Assembly: GCA_947476825.1 (NCBI GenBank)
Contig: CANJRV010000029.1
Location: forward strand, 1-32,683
DNA: 32,683 bases
Source: Bacteroidota bacterium
Lineage (GTDB): Bacteria > Bacteroidota > Bacteroidia > Chitinophagales > Chitinophagaceae
Direction of reading: 5' to 3'
The translations under genes were made by a program, and so were the position numbers. Below, in pieces: positions 25,035 to 32,683 of the stretch. The notes under the pieces are model-generated. The model did not search any database. It had not been told where the DNA came from and saw only the letters and a list, made by a program, of their open reading frames with translations. Every line of letters starts with the position of its first letter. Position 1 is the first letter of the stretch.

Positions 25035-25694
25035 ATGAAAAATAGATATTTTCTTTTTTTATTGATGCTTTGTTTAAGTTCTTTTGTCGGCTTTTCCCAA
25101 AAAATGAAACTCGGACTTTTGGTTTATGGTGGCGGAGGAGATTGGTACGCAAATCCTACCGCTTTAAAAAATCTAGCTCGTTTTTCGAATCAAAATTTAG
25201 GTACTCATTTTGAAGCATTGGAAGGGCAAGTAGAAGTTGGTAGTAGAGAATTATTCAATTATCCGATTGTGTTTGTAACTGGACATGGTAGAATAATGTT
25301 TAATGATGCTGAGGCACAAAACCTGCGTACTTACTTAATTGGCGGTGGATTTCTACATGTTGATGACAACTATGGTTTGGACAAATTTATTCGACCAGCC
25401 ATGAAAAAAGCATTTCCCGAATTGGATTTTGTAGAGCTTCCTTTTTCCCATCCAGTCTATCATCAAAAATTTGATTTCGCGAACGGACTTCCAAAAATTC
25501 ATGAACATGATGGAAAACCATCAAAAGGATATGGATTAATTTACCAAGGAAGACTCATTTGTTTTTATAGTTATGAAACAGATTTAAATGATGGTTGGGA
25601 AGATCCAGAAGTACATAAAGATTCGGATGAGAAAAGACAACTAGCTTTAAAGATGGGCGCTAACCTCATTCAATATGCTTTTTTAGGTATGTAA
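25035..25694 (+). CDS. Secreted DUF4159-domain protein
   Basis: The start is taken at the ATG at 25035 because it gives a clean signal peptide (MKNRYFLFLLMLCLSSFVGF, then SQ). A longer frame from 25005 would put ten polar residues in front. The rest (about 198 aa) matches the DUF4159 family: KLGLLVYGGGGDWYANP, then FVTGHGRIMFNDAEAQNLR, then LIGGGFLHVDDNYGLDKFIR, and near the end CFYSYETDLNDGWEDP. The fold resembles the class I glutamine amidotransferase/ThuA-like group of Rossmann-type domains, but no catalytic function is established. Its place after rsmE is probably operon-like. Family call good, function unknown. Confidence 0.85.
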   Translation: MKNRYFLFLLMLCLSSFVGFSQKMKLGLLVYGGGGDWYANPTALKNLARFSNQNLGTHFEALEGQVEVGSRELFNYPIVFVTGHGRIMFNDAEAQNLRTYLIGGGFLHVDDNYGLDKFIRPAMKKAFPELDFVELPFSHPVYHQKFDFANGLPKIHEHDGKPSKGYGLIYQGRLICFYSYETDLNDGWEDPEVHKDSDEKRQLALKMGANLIQYAFLGM

Positions 25695-25716
25695 TTGTTT
25701 CAAAGTATAAGAATGG

Positions 25717-25743
25717 TTTGTATTTAAATCCTACTTATATTTG
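25717..25743 (+). promoter_or_regulatory. Candidate Bacteroidota promoter of the MbnP-like/SprB-repeat operon
   Basis: TTTG at 25717-25720 and TATATTTG at 25736-25743, again separated by 15 bases as at rsmE. The -7 element ends 20 bases before the ATG at 25764. Confidence 0.5.
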
Positions 25744-25763
25744 AAAACTAAATCCTATCCACA

Positions 25764-26501
25764 ATGAAAGTATTTTTATTCGTATTGATGGTGCCTATAC
25801 TTTTTATCTCTTGTCAAAAGAAAAATGATAAAAAGGGAACAGCAAGTTCAGCCCCAGTAAGTATTTATTTTCAAAACAATATTGGCGGAGTGCCCATTGT
25901 AAAAAATCAGTACAATTATACCAATGCGGCTGGCAATTTATATACAGTTTCTTTATTAAAATATTATGTAACGAATGCGGTTTTGACCAAAGAGGACAAT
26001 TCAGAAATCGTACTTAAAAATTATGATTTAATTGATGCTTTTGACCCAGCATTTTCAGCGATAGAAATAGCATCCTTGCCAAATGGCAATTATAAAAGTA
26101 TGCGATTCTTTTTAGGCGTGGATGTGGATAGCAATCATACCTTATCGCATACTGGTGACTTGGATGCAATTAATGGCATGATCTGGAGTTGGAGTACCGG
26201 TTATATATTCTTCAAGCACGAAGGATCTTATATAAAAACGATGCAGGATACTGGTTCCTTGCAATATCATTTAGGAACAGATGCTGCATTGGCTACAATA
26301 AATATCCCAATTACATTACATGTAGAAGGCAATGCCAAGAAATTAAATATCTCCTTCGATTTGAATAAAATGTATTTGAATCCTGTCATCGATTTTAATG
26401 ATAATGATGTTCACCAAAGTACGTTGCCATCTGATTCAAAATGGATAAGTGACATGAATACCAATTCCACATCTGCATTCTCTTTTGTCAGCGAAGAATA
26501 A
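25764..26501 (+). CDS. MbnP-like domain lipoprotein
   Basis: A 245-aa lipoprotein. The first 17 residues are a lipoprotein signal with lipobox LFISC (C17 is the lipidated Cys), followed by a Lys-rich linker without a clear outer-surface signal. The mature part matches MbnP-type proteins, known from methanobactin and copper-related loci but widespread in Bacteroidota near copper and di-heme peroxidase genes. Motifs are LLKYYVTNAVL, NYDLIDAFD, LPNGNYKSMRFFLGVD and GMIWSWSTGYIFFKHEG. The downstream SprB-repeat gene follows after 17 bases, so the two are likely co-expressed. No MbnH-type cytochrome peroxidase partner lies next to it. The substrate is unknown. Confidence 0.75.
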   Translation: MKVFLFVLMVPILFISCQKKNDKKGTASSAPVSIYFQNNIGGVPIVKNQYNYTNAAGNLYTVSLLKYYVTNAVLTKEDNSEIVLKNYDLIDAFDPAFSAIEIASLPNGNYKSMRFFLGVDVDSNHTLSHTGDLDAINGMIWSWSTGYIFFKHEGSYIKTMQDTGSLQYHLGTDAALATINIPITLHVEGNAKKLNISFDLNKMYLNPVIDFNDNDVHQSTLPSDSKWISDMNTNSTSAFSFVSEE

Positions 26502-26518
26502 TTAATGGATAGTTCATT

Positions 26519-29500
26519 ATGAGAATCTTCCTTTTCCGTATTTTCTGTTTCATTATATTACAAGGATTAACTTCCTCTCTTCATGCACAAGTTTTATTTA
26601 ATATTGTAAATAGCCCTTTGGATACCATTGCCTGCGACAGCACATGTATCACTATTCAGGCGAATTTAGCGAAGCCATTACATACCAATCAGTATTCTTC
26701 TTTGAGCATTCCATTTGCACCTTTATCCATTCCCACTGGAACGAATTTATCATTGGGTGATGATATGTTTTCTGGAGCTGTTCCCATTGGTTTCCCATTT
26801 TGTTTTTACGAACAACAATACACACAACTTTATGCGAGTGCAAATGGTCATGTTACTTTCAATCCTAATTATAGCAATACGAGTTGCTCTTTCGATACAA
26901 AAAAACCAATGCCATTTTATAATGCTGCCTATCCAGACAATGCGATATTCTGCCCTTTCATGGATGGCAATACTGCTATTGGCGGAACTATCCAATATGC
27001 AACACAAGGTACTGCTCCTTTTCGAAAATTTGTAATTGAATATAACTCCATTCCATTCTTTGGACCAACTTGTAGTAGTGCTACATCCACGTTTCAGCTC
27101 ATTCTATTTGAAACACTCAATAGCATGGAAGTGCATATCAGCAATAAATCTATTTGTGATGCCGATACGGCAAAATGGTTGAATTTTGCTACGCTTGGTA
27201 TCCAAAGTACTGGTGGTAGTAATTTTCATATTGTGAATGGAAGAAATGCTACAATATGGACAGCAAGCAATGAAGGCTGGCGTATCAATCCCTCTGGAGC
27301 AAATGCATATAGTATAAAATGGTATAGTACTTTAACTGGATTACTGCCTCAATTTAATAATCAAGAATCTATTAATGTTTGTAATACTTTATATCCAAAA
27401 AAATATTTTGCAAAATATACCACAGAATGTCCGGCACAAGTGGTTTGGGATACCATCAACATTGTCAAGCTAACTCCAATTATTGATAGCGTTCATATTA
27501 CGCCTACCTCTTGTAAAAATACTTTTGATGGCTCCTTAACAGTCTATGCCACTGGGTTTGCACCACCTGTTACTTATTCCATCGCTTATGGCCCTTACAC
27601 AAGTAATAATGTTTTCACTAATTTAAGTTATGGTATCAAAGTGATTTCTATCAAGGACGCCAATGGATGCGTAAAAGATACTTTATTTAATATACCGTCT
27701 TTGTCCAATTTAACCGTTACAATCGATTCCATTAATTTACCAGATTGCCCACTTAATAATGGCGTATTACATGCAACTGCTTCAGGTGGTGTATTACCTT
27801 ATACATACACTTGGGGCACTGGCACAGTTGGCCAAACCGACACTGGCATTGCACCTGGCGTCAATTATGTTATTGTTCAAGATGCAAATGGTTGCAGAGA
27901 TAGTGTAGGCATCAATGTTGTTTTTGAACATTTACCATTTGTTACCGCTATAATTACAAAACCTATTTGTGGCGATTCTAGTGGAGGCATTAATATAACG
28001 GTAACAGATGGCACACCTGGCTATACATACAGTTGGAGCAATAGTGCAACATCTCAGGATTTATCTGGCATACCTGCAGGAAATTATAGTGTTACCGTAA
28101 CCGACACAAATGGCTGCTATAAAGTAAAATATTTTTCCGTCTTAGATACCTTAACCGTCCATACTTTACGCGATTCTATCAAAACAATTTGTGGTAAAAA
28201 CAATGGCAAATTATCTGTGATTCCAAGCAATAGTATTGCACCGTATACTTTTAGTTGGAGCAATGGATGTACAGCATATATCGACAGTAATTTAGCACCT
28301 GGAAGTTATATTTGTTTTACCACTGCGGCGAATGGTTGTGTAAAAAAAGATAGCTTTTATGTTGCACCTTCTGTGGCTATAAACCTCCAATTATTTCCAG
28401 CTAATGCACATTGCGATAGTATAAACGGTGCAATCAATTCGGTGGTTTCCAATACCACAGGTGCATTTACATATGCTTGGAGTACGGGATCCAATGCAAA
28501 TTCAATTAGTGGCTTGGCACCAAATATATATTGGCTTATCATCACAGACAGCCTTGGTTGTAAAGCAAGCGATACCGTCTTATTGGGCGATGATGGCATT
28601 CCCTATTTGCAAATTGTCAATTATACAGCTCCGCTTTGTCATGGCGATTCAAATGGTTCTCTTACACTTACAGGATATAGTGGTGTTGCGCCTTACAAGT
28701 ACTCATTGGATGGAATAACTTTCACAACGACAGCACAAATCAATACCATTTCTGGTGGCACGTATACCATTTATATTCGGGATGCCAACTCCTGTGTAAC
28801 CGATACAACCATTACATTTACTGAACCATCTGCATTGGTCACAATTAGTATTACACCAGATACGCTTGCTTGTTTTGATAATAAAACCTCCTCCATTATA
28901 ATACAAACGAGCGGTGGATTTTCGCCATACTTGTATAATATGAATAATCAAGGATGGCAAAGTTCTAATACTTTTAATGGGCTTGGCGCCGGCACTTATA
29001 CCGTAGAAATTAAAGATTCAAATAATTGTTTGACAAATGAAATTGTAGATATTATAGGTCCTACAGAACCACTCAGTATTGATTTACAGAAAAGAGATGT
29101 GCCTTGCTTCGAAACAAATACGGGTTGGGTTCAAGGAAGTATTTCTGGTGGTTGGATACCATATTTTTTTCATTGGAATAATAGCAATACATCATTGATT
29201 TTAGACAGCATCATTGCCGGAAATTATCAACTCATTGTACATGATGAAAGAGGTTGTGCGATTACTAAATCCATTACAGTAGATCAACAAAATTGTTGCA
29301 CCGCTTATTTACCAAATGCATTCACACCAAACGGTGATACAAAAAATGAAACGTATGGTGTAATCACTCTAAGTAATGTAGATAAGATGCATTTACAAAT
29401 ATTCAATCGTTGGGGAACCGTTGTTTTTAATGCCCATAATTTATCTGAAAGATGGGATGGTCGATATGGCAATGAAGAAGCACCTATTGGGACTTATTTT

Positions 29501-29575
29501 TATTTGCTTGAATACAAATGTCCTTGGTTAGATAAAAAAATTGTGCTGAAAGGGGATCTTACTTTGATAAGGTAG
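26519..29575 (+). CDS. Large T9SS-exported protein with SprB-like repeats and gliding-type C-terminal domain
   Basis: A 1018-aa surface or secreted protein. Residues 1-23 are a signal peptide ending in LHA before Gln24. Residues about 60-300 form an N-terminal beta-rich domain (GVPIGF-like SGAVPIGFPFCFY, then LYASANGHVTFNP). From about 320 to 925 there are eight SprB-like units of roughly 75-80 aa. Each begins with a Cys-x-Asn/Asp-Gly-like motif (CKNTFDGSL, CGDSSGGI, CHGDSNGSL and so on) and carries a PYTYxWS strand and an AGxYxVxVxDxNGC end. Residues about 928-1018 (AYLPNAFTPNGDTKNETYGV ... LQIFNRWGTVVF ... RWDGRYGNEEAPIGTYFYLL) are the gliding motility-associated C-terminal type B sorting domain, read by the type IX secretion system. 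Likely an adhesin; the ligand is unknown. Confidence 0.9.
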   Translation: MRIFLFRIFCFIILQGLTSSLHAQVLFNIVNSPLDTIACDSTCITIQANLAKPLHTNQYSSLSIPFAPLSIPTGTNLSLGDDMFSGAVPIGFPFCFYEQQYTQLYASANGHVTFNPNYSNTSCSFDTKKPMPFYNAAYPDNAIFCPFMDGNTAIGGTIQYATQGTAPFRKFVIEYNSIPFFGPTCSSATSTFQLILFETLNSMEVHISNKSICDADTAKWLNFATLGIQSTGGSNFHIVNGRNATIWTASNEGWRINPSGANAYSIKWYSTLTGLLPQFNNQESINVCNTLYPKKYFAKYTTECPAQVVWDTINIVKLTPIIDSVHITPTSCKNTFDGSLTVYATGFAPPVTYSIAYGPYTSNNVFTNLSYGIKVISIKDANGCVKDTLFNIPSLSNLTVTIDSINLPDCPLNNGVLHATASGGVLPYTYTWGTGTVGQTDTGIAPGVNYVIVQDANGCRDSVGINVVFEHLPFVTAIITKPICGDSSGGINITVTDGTPGYTYSWSNSATSQDLSGIPAGNYSVTVTDTNGCYKVKYFSVLDTLTVHTLRDSIKTICGKNNGKLSVIPSNSIAPYTFSWSNGCTAYIDSNLAPGSYICFTTAANGCVKKDSFYVAPSVAINLQLFPANAHCDSINGAINSVVSNTTGAFTYAWSTGSNANSISGLAPNIYWLIITDSLGCKASDTVLLGDDGIPYLQIVNYTAPLCHGDSNGSLTLTGYSGVAPYKYSLDGITFTTTAQINTISGGTYTIYIRDANSCVTDTTITFTEPSALVTISITPDTLACFDNKTSSIIIQTSGGFSPYLYNMNNQGWQSSNTFNGLGAGTYTVEIKDSNNCLTNEIVDIIGPTEPLSIDLQKRDVPCFETNTGWVQGSISGGWIPYFFHWNNSNTSLILDSIIAGNYQLIVHDERGCAITKSITVDQQNCCTAYLPNAFTPNGDTKNETYGVITLSNVDKMHLQIFNRWGTVVFNAHNLSERWDGRYGNEEAPIGTYFYLLEYKCPWLDKKIVLKGDLTLIR

Positions 29576-29706
29576 GGCGATGGAAATATCTTAATATTAT
29601 TACTAAATTTCTATCCAAATAAACACGACATCAATTTCCTCTATTCGCCAAAATAAATTATCGAAATACTACTATTATTCAGCAACCACGCACATTCACT
29701 CTCCAC

Positions 29707-31071
29707 CTAGCCTTCAATCTGCATTTGCAATTCTTCCAATTCTATTTTTAATTTCTCTTTGGTCGTTTGAAAATACGCATCCCAATCTGAAATTTCCATC
29801 ATACTGTTGAACGCCTCACTTTGTTTACTAGTACTAATTTCTAAAGCGAGCGATTTGATTTGTTGCTGCAGTTTCGCAATAGAGGATTTTAATAATTCTT
29901 TCTCTGTAATGGATTCTGATGCCGATTTGAAATAATTGTATTTTTCAAGATCATCCAGTATAGTGCTTACTTTGTTTAAATCATTACGATCATAAGCTTG
30001 CTTTAAACTTACAAATATTTTCTGTGCTGCTTCCTTGAATTCATCACTCACCTTATCTGGATGACATAAGTTCGTTGCCTTTCTAAATTTCTTTTTGATT
30101 TCCGTTTTTTCCTGCTCGCTTAAGTCAAAAATTTCTTTCCTTTTTTCAGCTTCAAATTGCGTGCGATAATCACTTTCATCTTTGCTGGCATCCTCAAATT
30201 TTTCTTTATCCGACTTATATTTTATTCGACGTAGAGTCAACAAGTTCAATATAATTTCACCAAGCTCAAGTGTATGTCTGTGTTGGAATTCAAACATTTT
30301 CTTTTCCATTTCTATCCTTTCATGATCATAACTATTCAACTGATTTTCGAGCTCTTTTATTTCCAGTTTCAAGGCGGCAATTTCCGGATCTATCCAAAGT
30401 GTAAGCGCTTGATTTTCGGTGATAAAATCTTGCATTTTAAGGATAGCGTTTGCGTAAAATTTATTACGCAGATCTAGGATAATTTCGCTCAAAATTCTAT
30501 TGGAAGTATAAACGCTCAATTTTTCTACTTCTTTCTGCAATTCATCTGTATCTTCTAACAAGATATAGTTCTTGATGATTTCTAAACGTTTGATGATTTT
30601 ATGCCATGGGAAATCCATTTCTACCTTCACTTCATTTGGATAATACAAGGCTCTGATTTTATAAAATTCAGCAATATATTGTTCGGCTAAAGTTGTGTCA
30701 TGATAAGCGATGTTAATATATTCTGTACTATCTTTTGTTGGATAACCCCAATTATAGGAGCCAGTAATAACGGTACTCTGATCAATGACACAAAATTTGA
30801 TTTTATCAAATGATGTATCCCCTTTATCCATTTTATACACTTGTGCCTTTGCGGCAATAAGCTGTGCAAAATCAAGAGCCGATGGCGTCGAATTTTCATT
30901 GGTAGCGATAAGAATAGACACTGAACATCCACTTCTTGCTTTGTTCAATAATGCATTGATTAGAATTTTGTTTGCAAAACTAGATACGCCAATGAAGACT
31001 GATTTTTGTACCTCATTCAGTTCTTGCAAAATCCTTTCACCAATGTTTTCAAATACCGCTTCAGCTTGCAT
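29707..31071 (-). CDS. Phospholipase D-like / J-domain fusion protein
   Basis: A 454-aa cytoplasmic protein (no signal peptide) with an unusual domain order. Residues about 5-140 are a single PLD-like module: SVFIGVSSFANKILINALLN, then FDKIKFCVIDQSTVITGSYN followed by WG. The HxKxxxxD motif is present as K90-x-K92-x4-D97, so the catalytic His is Lys and the GS-N part is kept. A long helical linker (about 150-325, with LKLEIKELENQLNSYDHERI) follows. Residues about 315-375 form a J domain with the HPD motif intact (KATNLCHPDKV, H337-P-D), then a C-terminal coiled coil (385-454). Its ATG abuts the TPR gene's stop codon with no gap. Probably a Hsp70-recruiting scaffold that binds a nucleic acid or lipid through the PLD fold; this is inference. 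Confidence 0.75.
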   Translation of the reverse strand: MQAEAVFENIGERILQELNEVQKSVFIGVSSFANKILINALLNKARSGCSVSILIATNENSTPSALDFAQLIAAKAQVYKMDKGDTSFDKIKFCVIDQSTVITGSYNWGYPTKDSTEYINIAYHDTTLAEQYIAEFYKIRALYYPNEVKVEMDFPWHKIIKRLEIIKNYILLEDTDELQKEVEKLSVYTSNRILSEIILDLRNKFYANAILKMQDFITENQALTLWIDPEIAALKLEIKELENQLNSYDHERIEMEKKMFEFQHRHTLELGEIILNLLTLRRIKYKSDKEKFEDASKDESDYRTQFEAEKRKEIFDLSEQEKTEIKKKFRKATNLCHPDKVSDEFKEAAQKIFVSLKQAYDRNDLNKVSTILDDLEKYNYFKSASESITEKELLKSSIAKLQQQIKSLALEISTSKQSEAFNSMMEISDWDAYFQTTKEKLKIELEELQMQIEG

Positions 31072-32304
31072 TTAGTTTGCCTTCAGTTTTTGAAAAAAAT
31101 CTTCATCCATGCTCGCGCCAGCATCATCACCAATATGCTTCCTGGCAATACTTCGCAGATAATAAGGGTTGAGAAAATCAGGGTTGAGTTCGATTGCTTT
31201 TGTATAATCTTGAATGGCATCCGCAACTTCATTGATGACATAATGAATATAACCACGTAAACAATAATCATTTGCTTGGCTGTGGTCAAATTCCATTGCT
31301 TTGCTGATGTCTTGAATGGCTTCTGCATACGCCTTTTGCTTGAATAATGCTTTTGCTTTTGCAATATACACTTCATGACTTTCTGCGTATTGAATCGCCA
31401 AAGTATAATCGGCAATAGCCCCTTCGTAATCTTCCATCGCAAATTTAGATTTACCACTACCAAAATAATTTGCATATTCTGTAGGCTTATTTGCATTGCT
31501 CAATTCAAGCGATTTCGTAAAGTCGGCAATGGCACCCATATAATCTTTTTGCATCTGCCTTGCCTTGGCTCTGTCCCAATAATAATTGTAATTTGGATTA
31601 ATATCGATTGCCCGATTATAATCTAGTATAGCTTCCGCATAATTGCCCATTTGCGCATGCGCATAACCTCTTCTGTAAAAGGCAAAATATTTTTGATTAT
31701 CAATATCTAAAGCTTTGGTATATTCTTCAATTGCTGCTGTATATCCTTGTAATTTCTCGTTTACAATGCCGAGTGAAACATAGGCCTCTACATGCAATGG
31801 ATCATAGGACAATGACTTTGAAAAATCATCTATAGCCCCTTTCGTGTCTATCAAATGCATTCTTCTTGCCTCTCCCCTAAAAAAGTAAGAATCCTTGTTG
31901 TTAGAACCCATATTAATGGCGATGGACAAATCATCTATAGCACCCTGATCATCTAGTATTCTTGTTTTGGCAATACCTCTAAACTCGTAAGACAAGGCAT
32001 GCTTTGGTTTTATTTTTATCACATCGCTAAACAATGCAATGGATTCTTGATAATGCGATTCCTGTTTTGCCTCAAACTTGAAAATATTTTTATTTCTGTA
32101 GTCCTGCGTGCATTCAAAAAATACAAGGTAATTTTCTTTTGTCTCAGGCAAATTCTTACTGTTTAGGAGATAGAAAGCTTTGTTGAATTGCTCTTCTATA
32201 TCACTAAATAAAATTTTATTGATGATAGAAATAGAATTACTGACCCTGACCAAGTCTGCAGAGCCAATATGCAACATAGAGCCTTTATTCTGTTCTGTAT
32301 TCAT
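31072..32304 (-). CDS. Tetratricopeptide (TPR) repeat protein
   Basis: A 410-aa protein with about nine TPR motifs from residue 85 to 395 (for example GAIDDFSKSLSYDPLHVEAY, AAIEEYTKALDID, EAILDYNRAIDINPNYNYYW, DAIQDYTKAIELNPDF). No signal peptide or membrane helix precedes them; residues 1-75 are a non-TPR helical region. TPR arrays bind peptides of partner proteins, often chaperones. Since the next gene, abutting at its stop codon, carries a J domain, the two products probably act together in the cytoplasm. No other domain is seen. Confidence 0.85.
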   Translation of the reverse strand: MNTEQNKGSMLHIGSADLVRVSNSISIINKILFSDIEEQFNKAFYLLNSKNLPETKENYLVFFECTQDYRNKNIFKFEAKQESHYQESIALFSDVIKIKPKHALSYEFRGIAKTRILDDQGAIDDLSIAINMGSNNKDSYFFRGEARRMHLIDTKGAIDDFSKSLSYDPLHVEAYVSLGIVNEKLQGYTAAIEEYTKALDIDNQKYFAFYRRGYAHAQMGNYAEAILDYNRAIDINPNYNYYWDRAKARQMQKDYMGAIADFTKSLELSNANKPTEYANYFGSGKSKFAMEDYEGAIADYTLAIQYAESHEVYIAKAKALFKQKAYAEAIQDISKAMEFDHSQANDYCLRGYIHYVINEVADAIQDYTKAIELNPDFLNPYYLRSIARKHIGDDAGASMDEDFFQKLKAN

Positions 32305-32350
32305 CTTCCTGATTAAAATAAAATGGGTATTGTTTTTTTATGCTTGGTGC

Positions 32351-32380
32351 TAAAGATAAACATAAATAAAGTCTGGCAAA
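32351..32380 (-). promoter_or_regulatory. Candidate promoter of the TPR / PLD-J operon
   Basis: On the minus strand a TTTG (32377-32380) is followed after 18 bases by TATCTTTA (32351-32358), one base off TAnnTTTG. The leader to the ATG at 32304 would be about 40 bases. Confidence 0.35.
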
Positions 32381-32390
32381 AATAAATTAG

Positions 32391-32538
32391 AAAAGTAATT
32401 AGTAGTTAGTATTTATAAAGTAAAAAGTAGAAATTAAAAAGTAGAAAGTGAAAAGTAATTAGCAGTCAGATTTGAAAATTTAGGGATTTAAAAATTTGAA
32501 GTTGGGGGATTTCGTATTTGGAATTTGGGATTTAAAAA
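32391..32538. repeat. Low-complexity composite repeat before the IS1595-type gene
   Basis: This occupies much of the 310-base gap between the TPR gene and the transposase start. An AGTAGTTAGTA/AAAAAGTAGAAAG tract (about 32391-32466) is followed by a GGGATTT/GGAATTTGGGATTT tract (to about 32538). Order, orientation and a shared 17-mer match the element at 22249-22375. No ORF or RNA gene is visible in the gap. Confidence 0.7.
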
Positions 32539-32614
32539 ATGATTCTGTCGAAGTCTGCCACAACGTAAGCTGGTTATGTAGCTACTAGTTTACTTTGTAT
32601 TCTAAACTAAGAAT

Positions 32615-32683
32615 ATGAACATACTAGATTTCAGTACACTCTACACTGACAATGAAAGTTGTATAACCCATTTCCGAAAAGAA
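32615..32683 (+). CDS. IS1595-family transposase, N-terminal fragment (cut by window end)
   Basis: The last 23 codons read MNILDFSTLYTDNESCITHF followed by RKE. This closely resembles the start of IS1595/ISXO2-type transposases, which typically begin with a segment of the form LxFxxxFpdEExCxxHf just before a zinc-ribbon. The rest lies outside the window, so intactness cannot be judged. The left end of the element should lie between about 32540 and 32614, but no terminal inverted repeat can be fixed without the right end. The frame could also belong to a stand-alone gene of the same family. Confidence 0.6.
   Translation, partial: MNILDFSTLYTDNESCITHFRKE

Noticed and set aside
1-32683. tRNA, rRNA or other known structured RNA genes
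   Set aside because: None was recognised by eye in the intergenic stretches; a covariance-model scan could not be run.

Overview
The window is a 32.7 kb piece of an AT-rich (clearly below 50% GC) chromosome from a member of the Bacteroidota, most likely a Chitinophagales/Sphingobacteriales-type bacterium. Four things support this: a type IX secretion (type B sorting) protein with SprB-like repeats, FtsZ with the Bacteroidota-style C-terminus, TAnnTTTG-type -7 promoter elements, and the lack of obvious Shine-Dalgarno sequences before genes. The genus is not determined.

Layout. 1-3.65 kb, plus strand: a truncated SPFH/band-7 protein, holB (DNA polymerase III delta') and a RicT/PSP1-domain protein with a long Asn/Pro/Lys/Gly tail. 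3.76-5.74 kb, minus strand: a secreted transglutaminase-fold protein with a coiled-coil tail whose catalytic Cys position is Ser. 5.9-7.2 kb is accessory DNA: a tight two-gene cassette (a GNAT-like gene broken by one frameshift, then a 55-aa partner), a short orphan reading frame and five 79-bp tandem repeats, each able to form a hairpin. 7.25-23.77 kb, minus strand: a complete Bacteroidota dcw cluster in the order mraZ-rsmH-ftsL-ftsI-murE-mraY-murD-ftsW-murG-murC-ftsQ-ftsA-ftsZ, ending in a hairpin terminator. It makes the cytoplasmic and lipid-linked peptidoglycan precursors (MurC/D/E, MraY, MurG) and the division machine (FtsZ/A/Q/L/W/I). murF and ddl are not in the cluster.

23.77-24.27 kb is a 498-bp divergent intergenic region with two perfect, oppositely oriented DnaA boxes, a 16-bp palindrome and other inverted repeats. 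It is either the control region of the dcw operon or a candidate replication origin. 24.27-29.58 kb, plus strand: rsmE, a secreted DUF4159 protein, an MbnP-like lipoprotein and a 1018-aa T9SS-exported SprB-repeat protein. 29.7-32.3 kb, minus strand: a two-gene operon encoding a TPR protein and an unusual fusion of a degenerate phospholipase D-like domain with a J domain. The last 69 bases are the start of an IS1595-type transposase, preceded by a low-complexity element that also occurs inside the dcw operon.

The observations most worth following are the PLD/J-domain plus TPR pair, the hairpin-bearing 79-bp repeats with a compensatory stem change, the DnaA-box intergenic region, the broken GNAT-like/55-aa cassette, and the substituted active-site positions in FtsZ (T7 loop Asn to Val) and in the transglutaminase-like protein.
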